Assembly: GCA_963841455.1 (NCBI GenBank)
Contig: CAWJCU010000002.1
Coordinates: forward strand, 405,135 to 469,134
Direction: 5' to 3'
Source of the DNA: JAWVFM01 sp963841455
Lineage (GTDB): Bacteria > Actinomycetota > Thermoleophilia > Solirubrobacterales > 70-9
DNA: 64,000 bases
Shown here piece after piece: positions 17,380 through 26,180 of the stretch. Within the stretch, counting starts at the first letter, position 1. Every line of letters begins with the position of its first letter. The notes under the pieces were generated by a model. It was not told where the DNA came from, searched no databases, and worked only from the letters and a program-made list of their open reading frames with translations. Both the position numbers and the translations under genes were made by a program.

Positions 17380-18125
17380 GGGCGATTCAACGTCGTCTTG
17401 AGGGCCGGCGCCACCGCGCGCTGCCCGAGCAGCGCGTAGCCGGCGATCGAGGGGTGGTCGCCCTCGACCGTCAGGTCGGAGCGCATGAGTCCCGAGCCCG
17501 GCGGGCCCTCGAGGGTGTCGTGGAAGTCGAGCACCGGAACATGCTCGCGGCGGCCGATCCCGCTGATGCGTCCGGTTCAGGCTCGGCGATCGGCCGGGTC
17601 GGCCCGCGGGTGGCCGTTGTTCCACGGGAGCAGGTTCGCGAGGAGCACCGCCAGGCCCATCCGCTCGCCCTCGCGGACCATCGCCTCCAGGTTCGCCGGC
17701 AGCCGCGGCGACGACGCGGCGCTGCCGACCGCCGCCGAGCGCCTGCGCGATGTCGTTCACCCCGCCCTGCACGATCAGCGCGTCGGCGCCGCGGGCGCAG
17801 GCCGCGAGGCGAGCGCGGATCTGGGCGGTCGTCTCGCCGGGGATGCCGCAGTTGCGGAAGCGCGCGTCCGGCAGCGGCCCGCCGCGCCCAGTACTCGTAC
17901 TGGCTCTTCGGGTTCGGCCGCGTTCCGAGCTCCGAGCGGACCGCCGGGTTCGGGTCCCACAGGGGCGATCCGGCGGTGATCGAGTCGCCTAGGGCGGCGA
18001 CGAGGTAGGGCGTTCGCCTCGGCGGCGTGAGGCGCCGCGGCGGTGGTCGCCTGCTCGCCCGAGCCCCCGCCGCAGCCCGCGAGGGCGGCGGCGAGGAGCG
18101 CTGTCGCTGCGAGAGCTCGCCTCAG
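17376..18125 (-). pseudogene. SGNH/GDSL-type esterase lipoprotein, broken by six apparent one-base insertions
   Basis: Reading across frames on the minus strand gives a lipoprotein signal (TALLAAALAGCGGG, lipobox LAGC). Then come the GDSL block ALGDSITAGS, the oxyanion Gly in NCGIPGETT, the block III Asn in VQGGVNDIAQ, and the catalytic D-x-x-H in GDHPSIAGYALLG. Six extra bases have to be dropped to join these; the corrected length is 248 codons. No good start codon is visible in frame (the frame opens at a CTG), which may be another error. It overlaps the SDR stop by 4 bases tail to tail. Confidence 0.65.
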
Positions 18126-18129
18126 CGGC

Positions 18130-18958
18130 TCAGGACATCATTCCGACGAACTGCCCGCCCGTCACGTTGAGGATCTGGCCGTGGACGTAGTTCGCGAACG
18201 GCGAGCAGAGGAACAGCACCGGGCCCGCCGCCTCCGAGGGCTGCGCCGGGCGGCCGAGCGGGAATCGTGAACGAGGCCATCTGGCGCATCTGCTCGGGGA
18301 TGCCGAGCTCGACCTCGTGGCCGCCGGCCTCGATCGTCTCGCCGGCCTCCTTCGCCTGGGTGAGGCGCGTCTCGACGAAACCGAACGCGACGGCGTTGCA
18401 GTTGATCTTGAACTGGCCCCACTCCTTGGCGATGGTCTTCGTGAGGCCGGTGACGCCCGCCTTCGCCGACGAGTAGTTCGCCTGGCCGGCGTTGCCCATC
18501 GTGCCCGAGATCGACGTGATGTTCACGATCTTCCGGAAGACCTCGTTGCCCTCGGCCGACTCGGCCTTCGCCGCCTCGCGCCACTGGGGAGCGACGGCGC
18601 GGATCATCCGGAACGGGACGATCGTGTGGATGTCGAGCATCGCCTGGAACTGCTCGTCGGTCATCCGGTGGACGACACCGTCCCAGGTGTAGCCGGCGTT
18701 GTTGACGAGGATGTCGACGGAGCCGAAGGCCTCCTGGGCCTTCGCCACGAGCTCGTCGCAGGCGCCCTCCGCAGTCAGATCGCCCGCGTGGACGGCGGTC
18801 TCGCCCTGGATCTCGCCGGCTGCCTGCTCGGCGACGTCGGCGTCGATGTCGTTGATCAGGACCTTGGCGCCCTCGCTGACGAACAGCTCCGCCGTCGCGC
18901 GTCCGATGCCGCGCGCCGATCCGGTGATGATCGCCGCCTTGCCGTCGAGAAGTCCCAT
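18130..18958 (-). CDS. Short-chain reductase (3-oxoacyl-ACP/acetoacetyl-CoA reductase-like), one frameshift near the C-terminus
   Basis: The N-terminal TGSARGIGRA cofactor motif, NNAG (LVNNAGYTWDG), catalytic Ser in ITSISGTMG and YxxK equivalent YSSAKAGV are all present. After FTIP the frame is lost. Dropping one C from CCC restores the SDR ending (LGRPAQPSEAAGPV, then NVTGGQFVGMMS), with the stop at 18130. The uncorrected frame ends at 18122 with unrelated residues. Corrected length is 275 residues. It lies downstream of the SCP2/ADH block and probably reduces a keto group on a lipid or CoA substrate. Confidence 0.83.
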
Positions 18959-19081
18959 GTGTTTCGTCGTGCTCCTTTCGCGCGGGCGCGAGCCCCGCTC
19001 TGTGCTTCTAAGTCAGCGAGGGCGGGAGCATATGGAGCCACCGCATGTGCCGCGCCGACGGGATCCGCCTGAACGCCGAAA

Positions 19082-19102
19082 TCCGTCGACCCCGACGACG
19101 GA
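19082..19102. other. 7-bp inverted repeat in the SDR upstream region
   Basis: TCCGTCG (19082-19088) and CGACGGA (19096-19102) pair perfectly around a 7-base loop. It is the only clear structure in the 184-base gap between the SDR gene and the gene upstream of it. It could be a terminator stem without a T tract or an operator. The rest of the gap shows no convincing gene. Confidence 0.35.
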
Positions 19103-19142
19103 AGTCGGAACTCGTGGGCGTGGCGTCGCATGCCCGCCTCTC

Positions 19143-19860
19143 CTAGCCAGCCCCGTCCGCCTGTGACGGCGGCGGGCCGCCGGGGTCCGGCGGGAACGGC
19201 GCGAGCCCCGCGTGCCACGGGCCGGGCGGGTAGAGGTGCACGTTCGACTCGTCGACCTCCTTGACGATCCGCTTGAAGAGCTGGCCGCCGTTCTTCAGAG
19301 CGGCCTCGAGCTCGTCGGCCGTGCGCTCGCGCAGGCGCCAGTGCAGGTAGAGCTGCTGCTCGAGGACGCCGAAGTCGACCGGGTTTTGGATCGTCGTCGC
19401 CCAGGTCAGGAAGCCGGGGCTGAAGGTCTCGCGCAGGGCGACCGGGTCGTACCCCTTCGGGACCGTCGCCAGGAAGCGCTTGTTGAACTCGATCGACTCG
19501 AACTCGACCTTCCGCGCAACGCGCTGGATCGCGAGCTCGTCGGGCCGGCGCTCGATCGACTCGACGTTGAACGGCGGCATGACCTTCGCGAGGTCCGGGA
19601 CGTGTGCCTTCACGATCACCGCACCCGGCAGCACTGCCTTCGAGAAGAGCCCTCCCTCCTCGTGCTCGTCGGCGTCGCAGCACGCGCCCCAGAACTCGGG
19701 CGTGAGCTCGCCGGTGAGACGGTTGGTGCCGCCGGGGCACAGCGCCGCGGGGGCCGCCCTTCGGGTTCAGGCCCCCGACCTCGTCGTAGGTGAGATCGTG
19801 CTTCCCCGCGTAGGACCGGACGGTCTCGGCCCAGGCCTGCGCGTCGTCCTTGCCGCTCAC
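19143..19860 (-). CDS. Conserved protein of unknown function, one frameshift
   Basis: Reads from GTG 19860 (VSGKDDAQAWAETVRSYA). Dropping one base from the C run after NPKGGP continues the frame as AALCPGGTNRLTGELTPEFW and on to the stop at 19143, 238 residues. It has no signal peptide or membrane helix. A segment VEFESIEFNKRF followed by SPGFLTWATT recalls DUF3137-type proteins, but I do not firmly recognise it. Without correction the continuous C-terminal part is 19143-19634. It follows the alcohol dehydrogenase in the same direction, 55 bases away. Confidence 0.6.
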
Positions 19861-19915
19861 AGACTCTCGGCTTCGCGCTCGGCCAAGAACTCTTCTCCCT
19901 TTCGGAGCCTCGCGC

Positions 19916-21112
19916 TCACAGCGCATTCCTGTAGAGCTCGGCGAAATCCTCCTCGGAGGGCTCCCGAGGGTTGACGAGCGTGCATCCGTCGCCCATCGCT
20001 CCGTCCACCAGCGCCGGGATGCCGTCCTCGGGCACGCCGACCTCCGAAAGCCGCATCGGAAGACCGAGCCGGCCCACCAGCGCGCGCACCTCGTCGGCGA
20101 GGGCCGTGCCGACCGCCTCGCCGTCGCCGGGCGCGTCGATGCCCATCTCCGCCGCCACGTCGCGGTAGCGCTCGGCGATCTCCTCCCCCCCGGCGGCGTT
20201 GTACTCGATCACCCACGGGAGATTGATGGCGTTCGCCACGCCGTGAGCCACGCCGTACTGACCGCCGCACGGATGCGACATCGAGTGGGTGATGCCGATC
20301 GCCCCCGACCCACTCGCCTGGATCGCCAGATCGGCCGCGACGAGCATGTTTCCGCGGGCCTCCACATCGGAGGTGTCGGCCACGGCGCGCTCGAGGTTCT
20401 CGCGGATAAGCCTGATCGCATGCAGCGACGTCGCGTCGCCGTGCGGGTTCCATTCGCTCGAGACGTAGCCCTCGATCGCATGGGTGAGGGCGTCCATGCC
20501 GGTGGCCGCCGCGATGGCGGCCGGGAGCGTCTCCGTCGCCGCCGGATCGAGAATCGCCAGGTCGGGGAACAGGCCAAGGTCGATGATCTCGACCTTCAGG
20601 TTCTCCGAGCGGTCCTTGACGACCGCGGCGGCGCTTGCCTCCGAGCCCGTGCCGGCCGTCGTCGGGATCGCTGCCAGCGGCGCCAGCGGCAGCGGCGGCC
20701 CCATGCCATCCGCGGCCCTCGGCAGGAGCATCATTCCCTCGTAGTCGCGCACCGAGCCCCCGTGGGTGAAGACGATGTTCGCCGCCTTCGTCGTGTCCAT
20801 GACCGAGCCGCCGCCGACCGCCATGAAGCCATCGGCGCCTGCTTCCTTCGCCGCCTCGGCGCAGGCCACCACGACCTCGGTGTCGGAGTCCTGCGGGACC
20901 CCGTCGAAGACGCCCGCGACCTCCACCCCGCCGTCCGTGAGCCCGGCCTCGGCCTTGTCGACGAGCCCCGTGCCGCGAATCACCTCGTCGGTCACGACCA
21001 GCGCTCGCGAGGCACCCTCCTTCGTGAACTCGAAGCCCGCCGACCCGATGAGGTCAAGTCCGGCGATCACCCGGGTCGAGGACTTCCACTGGTAGAAGTC
21101 CTTGAAGGTCAA
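19916..21112 (-). CDS. Iron-containing alcohol dehydrogenase
   Basis: A 398-residue group III (Fe-dependent) alcohol dehydrogenase. The NAD-binding motif is VGGGSVMDTTKA, and PTTAGTGSEAS is the family signature. Metal histidines lie in DALTHAIEGY, THSMSHPCGGQYGVAHG and nearby. The TTG start at 21112 overlaps the stop of the SCP2-like gene, so the two are translationally coupled. It would oxidise an alcohol or reduce an aldehyde. The Mce/SCP2 context suggests a lipid-derived substrate, which is an inference. Confidence 0.93.
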   Translation of the reverse strand: MTFKDFYQWKSSTRVIAGLDLIGSAGFEFTKEGASRALVVTDEVIRGTGLVDKAEAGLTDGGVEVAGVFDGVPQDSDTEVVVACAEAAKEAGADGFMAVGGGSVMDTTKAANIVFTHGGSVRDYEGMMLLPRAADGMGPPLPLAPLAAIPTTAGTGSEASAAAVVKDRSENLKVEIIDLGLFPDLAILDPAATETLPAAIAAATGMDALTHAIEGYVSSEWNPHGDATSLHAIRLIRENLERAVADTSDVEARGNMLVAADLAIQASGSGAIGITHSMSHPCGGQYGVAHGVANAINLPWVIEYNAAGGEEIAERYRDVAAEMGIDAPGDGEAVGTALADEVRALVGRLGLPMRLSEVGVPEDGIPALVDGAMGDGCTLVNPREPSEEDFAELYRNAL

Positions 21113-21522
21113 TCGAGGAGGTCCTGGCGGCCCTGCTCGGTGAGCTGGGCCTTGTAGCGGGGAAAGATCGGCTTCGTCAGCGGCACGAGCTTCAGGATCT
21201 TCGCGACCGGCCCCCTGGCCTTGATCTGCCCGCGCGCCAGGGCAACCGTCACGTTCACCTCTCCGAGCCAGAAGCGGTGCGCCGTGTCGGCCTCCATCGA
21301 CATCGTCACCTCGGGCTCCATGTCGGTCTCGCCGAAGTCGACGTCGCCGGGCTGGCCCTCCTGCAGGCGAACGGTGATCGTCGAATCGGGCTCGCGGTAG
21401 TCGTACTGGACGATCGTGTTCGCCTTGCGGAACTTCGGCGCGAGCTCCTCGTCGTTGGCGATGTCGACGAACAGCTTGCCGATCACGTCGTAGACCTCCT
21501 GCGCGTCACTGAAGTACGCCAA
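21109..21522 (-). CDS. SCP2-like sterol/lipid carrier domain protein
   Basis: A 137-residue protein. I start at the TTG at 21522 because GAGGAGAGG lies 8 bases upstream; the longer frame overlaps the last Mce gene's 3' end. The ITVRLQEGQPGDVDFG and EVTMSMEADTAHRFWLGEVNVTVALARGQIKARG segments match the alpha/beta SCP2 lipid-binding fold seen in stand-alone bacterial proteins. It lies 32 bases after the six Mce genes and overlaps the ADH start. That places a cytosolic lipid-binding protein directly beneath a lipid-import locus. Confidence 0.83.
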   Translation of the reverse strand: MAYFSDAQEVYDVIGKLFVDIANDEELAPKFRKANTIVQYDYREPDSTITVRLQEGQPGDVDFGETDMEPEVTMSMEADTAHRFWLGEVNVTVALARGQIKARGPVAKILKLVPLTKPIFPRYKAQLTEQGRQDLLD

Positions 21523-21554
21523 GTGCTTTTCCTCTCCTCGTAGGGGAGCGGATC

Positions 21555-23141
21555 CTAAGGCTGCGCGTAAAGCCGCGGGTAGCGCCCGTTGCCCAGGTTC
21601 GCCAGCTTCTTCTGGACGAAGCACGGAGCGAACCCAACTCCGGGCGGGTTACCGTTGTTGATCCCCGGCTTCCGCTGACCCGCCACGAGCGGGTGCTCGG
21701 ACACGGGGCCCGACGGCCCCGTCACGGGCGTGAAGTCGAGGTTCTTGCAGTCGAAGTTGGGGAAGATGCCCTTCTTCGCAGAACCCTGCACCAGGATCGA
21801 GTTCGGTGGCCCGTAGGCGTTGCCACGATTGGTCGGGAGGCGGTTCTGGTAGATCGAGAGTGTCTCCGGGCTGATGTAGCTGAGGATGCGCAGCGCCATC
21901 CCCGGAGCCGGCTGATTGGGTACCGGGGGCACCTGCCCGAAGCCGACGCCGGGGTTCGAGAGGAAGTTGGTCACGTCCGTCCTGTAGGCGCGGAAGAAGT
22001 TGACCACCGGCTCGACGTTGGCCAGGAACGGGTCCAGTGCGCCGAGCACCGGCCGCAGGCCACCGAGGAACTTGGCCGTCGCCGGCAGGCCCTTCACGGA
22101 CACCCTGATCAGCGGCTTCAGGTCGATGAAGAGGGAGCGCAGGTGCGGGGAGAGCTGCCGGACGGAGCGGAGGGTCGGGGAGACGTCGTTCGCCACCGGC
22201 AGGAGCTTGCGGACCAGCGGGTGCGCGTTTGCCCGGAAGCGGTCGAGGCTGGCCAAGGTGAGGCGGCTCTCGTGCTCGAACGTCGGGAAGATCTGGAACG
22301 CTTGGCGGAGCGCCTCGTGCTCGGAGGCGAGCGCCTTGAAGGTGGTGTCGGAGCCCGTGATCGCCCGCGAGAGCTGGCCGTCCTGGGCCGACAGCGCGTC
22401 GAACACGGTGCCGGTGTCGCGCACCAGGCCCTGCACTGCGGACTGCTGGTTATGAAGGACGCGCAGGATGCGCGAGGCATCGGTCGCGAACGGGCCGAGG
22501 TTGCCGAACGCGTCGTTCAGGTCCAGGCCCCGGCCCTTGATGCCCACCGCCGCGTTCTGGATCCACCGCTGGAAGGCCACACGGGTCTGCTTGTCGAGCG
22601 CGTTGAAGATCTCGTCGATCTGCGTCGCCTCCTGGGTTCGGGAGATCGCCAGGGTCCCGCCCTCGGGAATCGTCTTGACGCTCGACGCGTCGGTGGTCGC
22701 CGCGTTTGCGGCCGTCGCCGCCGAGCCGAGCGAAACCGGCTTCGGCGTGCCGTCGGGCTCCGTGCCGGACGTGAGCTCCACGTAGGTCTCGCCGAGGAGC
22801 GTTTTCTGGCGCAGGATCGCGCGCGCGTCGTTTGAGATCGGTGCGTACCGCGGCTCGATCTCGATTACGGCCTCGGTGGTGTCCTTGCCGTTGACCCGCT
22901 TGTCCGGCGGGGCGAGCTGGATCGACTCCACCTTCCCGACCGAGACGCCGCCGATCCGGACGTCGGACTGCTGGGCGAGCTGCGTCGCCTCCGGGAAGTA
23001 CGCCGTAATGCGGTAGCTCTCGGGCTTCAGCGGGACCGGGCCGCCGAACGCCACCCAGAGGAACAGGATCAACCCGAAGCACGACAGCGCGAAGCCGATG
23101 GCGACGAGGACGCGTCCTAGTGACGGGGCTTGCTTTTGCAT
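21555..23141 (-). CDS. Mce-family protein, sixth in array
   Basis: A 528-residue protein with one N-terminal membrane helix (VLVAIGFALSCFGLILFLW) and the MCE/MlaD domain (YRITAYFPEATQLAQQSDVR, then IGGVSVGKVESI). A long helical region and a Pro-rich tail ending RYPRLYAQP follow. Mce proteins form hexameric tubes that carry lipids across the cell envelope. The ATG lies 7 bases after the fifth Mce stop. The tail has paired cysteines (NFDCKNL, FAPCFV). Confidence 0.93.
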   Translation of the reverse strand: MQKQAPSLGRVLVAIGFALSCFGLILFLWVAFGGPVPLKPESYRITAYFPEATQLAQQSDVRIGGVSVGKVESIQLAPPDKRVNGKDTTEAVIEIEPRYAPISNDARAILRQKTLLGETYVELTSGTEPDGTPKPVSLGSAATAANAATTDASSVKTIPEGGTLAISRTQEATQIDEIFNALDKQTRVAFQRWIQNAAVGIKGRGLDLNDAFGNLGPFATDASRILRVLHNQQSAVQGLVRDTGTVFDALSAQDGQLSRAITGSDTTFKALASEHEALRQAFQIFPTFEHESRLTLASLDRFRANAHPLVRKLLPVANDVSPTLRSVRQLSPHLRSLFIDLKPLIRVSVKGLPATAKFLGGLRPVLGALDPFLANVEPVVNFFRAYRTDVTNFLSNPGVGFGQVPPVPNQPAPGMALRILSYISPETLSIYQNRLPTNRGNAYGPPNSILVQGSAKKGIFPNFDCKNLDFTPVTGPSGPVSEHPLVAGQRKPGINNGNPPGVGFAPCFVQKKLANLGNGRYPRLYAQP

Positions 23142-23148
23142 CAGGCGA

Positions 23149-24477
23149 TCACGCGATTGGGCATTGGGTTCCGAGCAGACGGTCGAAGCCGGTGATGAGG
23201 GGAGCGAGGATGTCCGCCGGCGCGGGCGTTGAGTCGAGGATGCCGCGCAGGTTCTGGCAGCTCACGGTTAGGTACACCCGCCATTCCGCGCCGTGCGCGT
23301 CCTGGGTCGCGAACGTGAGCGCGCCGATGTGCGAGGCCCAGGCGAGCCAGTAGAGGTAGCCCTCATCGCGGCCCGTGGTGCCGGGCGCGTTCGCCCCGTG
23401 CGGGTTGTAGGAGGCCTCGTTGAGGAACCGGTTCAACTCGTTGGTGGCCACCGTCAGCCGCGGCGTTGCCGTCGAGAACCGGTTCGCGGCCAGGCGGAGC
23501 GGCGAGATGTCCGGGCGCGCCGCGCGGACCAGCGGGCGGATCCGGTCCTTGATCGCGGGGGTCGCCCGGTGCGAGAGGGCGATGAGCGAGGAGTTGAGCT
23601 CAGGCAGGCGCCGAGCGAACGGCCGCAGCGAGTTGAAGGTCGGCCCGAGCTGCTGCGCGAACGGGGTGGTCGCGTTGAACGAGGCCCGGGTCTTCGCCAG
23701 CACCCCCGGAAGCTCGGCGACCGCGCGCTGCACGTTCGCGTCCTGGCCGGCGATGGCACCGAGGGTCGAGTTCGAGGCTCGCACGAGGGTCGTCACGTCG
23801 CTCGAGTGACGGCCCACGTCGGCGGTCAGCACGCTTAGGTTGTGGATCAGGTTCGCGAGGTTCTGCCGCCGTTGCGCGACGAGGGTGTTGAGCCGGTCGA
23901 GGTCCCTGTTGACCGGACCGAGGCCGCCGAGCAGCTTGCCGAGGTTCTGGGACTGCCCCTTCAGGCCCTGGCCACCGGAGTCGAGGAGAATCCGCAGATA
24001 GGCGCGCGTGTCGCCGTCAAGTGCTGAGAGCACCTCGTCGAGGTTGACGTCCGGCGCGGTGTTCGAGAGCGGGATCGTCCCACCGTCGGGGATCTCGCCC
24101 GCGTCCTTCGTCCCCGGGTCGAGCTGGAAGAACATGTCGTCCAGGCCGGTGCGCGGGCGCAGGAGGACCGTCGCGTTGCGGTAGATCGGCACGTACTTGG
24201 GGTCGATTCCGAAGGTGACGTCGGCGACGCCGTTCTTGAGCTCGACGCTCTGCACGTCGCCCACCTTCACGCCCGCGACGTCGATGCTCTGGCCCTGGCC
24301 CGGCACCACGGCCTGCGCCGTCTGAAGCTCGGCGTGGAGGGTGAAGGGGTGGGGCTCGAGGAGCGGGATCCGCAGCCGCTGCTGCTGGACGATGTAGTAG
24401 CTCGTCGCGATCGCGATCAGGAACAGCACGGCGATCGCGATGAAGTTGCGCAGGTTCTTGCGAATCGCGGTGGCCAT
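23149..24477 (-). CDS. Mce-family protein, fifth in array
   Basis: A 442-residue protein. It has an N-terminal helix (NFIAIAVLFLIAIATSYYIV), then the MCE domain with VPGQGQSIDVAGVKVGDV and the helical domain. The ATG at 24477 overlaps the stop of the fourth gene by the ATGA arrangement. It ends shortly after a Cys-containing segment (FDRLLGTQCPIA). The region VSCQNLRGILDST has a second Cys that could form a disulfide outside the membrane. It lacks a lipobox, unlike mycobacterial MceE. Confidence 0.93.
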   Translation of the reverse strand: MATAIRKNLRNFIAIAVLFLIAIATSYYIVQQQRLRIPLLEPHPFTLHAELQTAQAVVPGQGQSIDVAGVKVGDVQSVELKNGVADVTFGIDPKYVPIYRNATVLLRPRTGLDDMFFQLDPGTKDAGEIPDGGTIPLSNTAPDVNLDEVLSALDGDTRAYLRILLDSGGQGLKGQSQNLGKLLGGLGPVNRDLDRLNTLVAQRRQNLANLIHNLSVLTADVGRHSSDVTTLVRASNSTLGAIAGQDANVQRAVAELPGVLAKTRASFNATTPFAQQLGPTFNSLRPFARRLPELNSSLIALSHRATPAIKDRIRPLVRAARPDISPLRLAANRFSTATPRLTVATNELNRFLNEASYNPHGANAPGTTGRDEGYLYWLAWASHIGALTFATQDAHGAEWRVYLTVSCQNLRGILDSTPAPADILAPLITGFDRLLGTQCPIA

Positions 24478-26180
24478 CAGCCCCCCGATCCCCCGCGCAG
24501 CGACTTCAGGGTCTGGTTCCACTGGGCCAGGCCGGCCTTGATCAGGTCGTTCGCCTTGCCGGTCGGCGCCGCCGGCTCGCTCCCCTTCTTGGAGCCCTTG
24601 GAGCTCTTCTCGATCAGGTTGCCCGCCTTGCCGAGCTGCCCCAGGGCGGAGACCGCGGCCTTGTCGAGCGCCTGCGCGGCCGCGCTGAGAGGTTGCGAGC
24701 TCTGTTGCGGCGGCGCCCCGGCCGCCCCGGAATCGAGGTTCGGCGGCTGCTGGCGCTCGCAGGGCACGTCGGGGCGGAAGGGGCCCTTGAGCGACGACTC
24801 GACGGCGGGGCGCGCCCCGAGTACCGGCAGGGCCGAGGTGCCGAACTCGGTCTGCCCGAGCTCGGTGTTGGGGATCGTGAGGATGTTCGGACCGCTCAGG
24901 CCCATGACCCGGGACGGCCGTCCGTTCCCGTCGCCGGATCGGCTGATTCCTCCAAGGCCCTCAGACGCGTAGGCCATCTGCGGGAAGAGCTTCGAGTTGG
25001 AGAGGCCGGCGTTGGCCGCATCACCGTCCGGGTCCGGCACGTTGCTGTTCAGGAACGGGATCAGCACCTCGTTCGAGCAGCTCGAGAGCGACCGCGCCTT
25101 GTGCAGGAAGGGGATGGTCCTCTGCGTGAGCCTCGTGAGGTCGGGGATCGCGGGTCGGAGCTGATGGACGAGGCCGCGCAGCTCCGGCTTCGACACGAGG
25201 CCGCGCACCTGATGGAGCAGGGGGATCGACGCGTCGAGCGCCGCCGGCGTGGAGCGGACCCCCGGCAGCGCCTCGCGGGCGAAGGCCCGGACGGCCGGGA
25301 ACGAGGCGTTCAGCGCGGCGAACGCGGGGTGGGCAGCGTCGAGGGTCGAGGGGATGAGCGAGACGGCGCGACTCAGCGCAACGTCGTGCGCGGCGAGGGA
25401 GCCGGTGACGATGCGGAAGTTCGTGATCAAGCCCTGAAGCTGCGACTTGTTCGCGTCGAGCGCGCGGACGGTGGAGTCGAGGTTGCGAACGAGGTTCGAG
25501 AGATCGTGCGGCTCGGTGCCGAGGAACGCCTCATTGACGAGCGAGGTGTTCTTGAACGCCCCCGGCGAGGTGCGGTAGACCTCGTTGAGCCCTGCCGCGC
25601 CGCCGTACTTGATGAACGCGTCGCCGAGCGAGTGCAGCAGGATCTGGAGATTGCTTCTGACGTCCGACTGGAGGCTCGAGAAGACCTGGTCGAGCTGCAC
25701 CGACACGGACGTCTGGCTCTCCGGGATCGTGCCGCCGTCGGGCACCTCCGGCGCCTCCGGCGTGCCCGGATGCAGGTCGACGAACAGGTTGCCTTCCAGG
25801 AACAGACGCGGGCGCAGGGCCATCGTCGCGTCCTGGCGGATCGGGCGCCCCGCGTCGGAGATCTCCATCGTCACCACCGCCGCCTGCTGCCCAGCGGGGC
25901 CGTCGGTCGGCGGACTCGCCTTTCCGGTGGCCGCGGTCAGGGCGGAGCCCTGGGCGCTCAGATGCTCGACGTCGGTCACCTTGCCGACGTTCACGCCGGC
26001 GATCCGCACCGGCGAGTTGACGTTGATGTTCTGCGAGGTCGAGAAGACGGCCTTGATCGTGTACTCGTGCGACCACGGGAGGGTCTTCGTGTAGGCCAGG
26101 AACGACGCGGCCCCGATGACCACCACGAGGATCAGGCCCACCGCCCAATTCGGGAGCTTGTGCCGGGCGCGAGCGCTCAT
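24477..26180 (-). CDS. Mce-family protein, fourth in array
   Basis: A 567-residue protein. The N-terminal helix is WAVGLILVVVIGAASFLAY, and the MCE core contains NSPVRIAGVNVGKVTDVEHL. A long helical segment follows, then a C-terminal low-complexity tail rich in Ser, Gly and Ala. An insert of about 25 residues (from SAQGSALTA) sits inside the MCE domain. It overlaps the third gene's stop by 4 bases and the fifth gene's start by 1 base. It is the best example of the operon's tight ATGA packing. Confidence 0.93.
   Translation of the reverse strand: MSARARHKLPNWAVGLILVVVIGAASFLAYTKTLPWSHEYTIKAVFSTSQNINVNSPVRIAGVNVGKVTDVEHLSAQGSALTAATGKASPPTDGPAGQQAAVVTMEISDAGRPIRQDATMALRPRLFLEGNLFVDLHPGTPEAPEVPDGGTIPESQTSVSVQLDQVFSSLQSDVRSNLQILLHSLGDAFIKYGGAAGLNEVYRTSPGAFKNTSLVNEAFLGTEPHDLSNLVRNLDSTVRALDANKSQLQGLITNFRIVTGSLAAHDVALSRAVSLIPSTLDAAHPAFAALNASFPAVRAFAREALPGVRSTPAALDASIPLLHQVRGLVSKPELRGLVHQLRPAIPDLTRLTQRTIPFLHKARSLSSCSNEVLIPFLNSNVPDPDGDAANAGLSNSKLFPQMAYASEGLGGISRSGDGNGRPSRVMGLSGPNILTIPNTELGQTEFGTSALPVLGARPAVESSLKGPFRPDVPCERQQPPNLDSGAAGAPPQQSSQPLSAAAQALDKAAVSALGQLGKAGNLIEKSSKGSKKGSEPAAPTGKANDLIKAGLAQWNQTLKSLRGGSGG

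Noticed and set aside
18959..19142. A small protein gene on the minus strand in this gap
   Set aside because: An open frame exists (starting MRRHAHEFRLPSS), but it has no ribosome site or recognisable composition and runs into the SDR start region in another frame.
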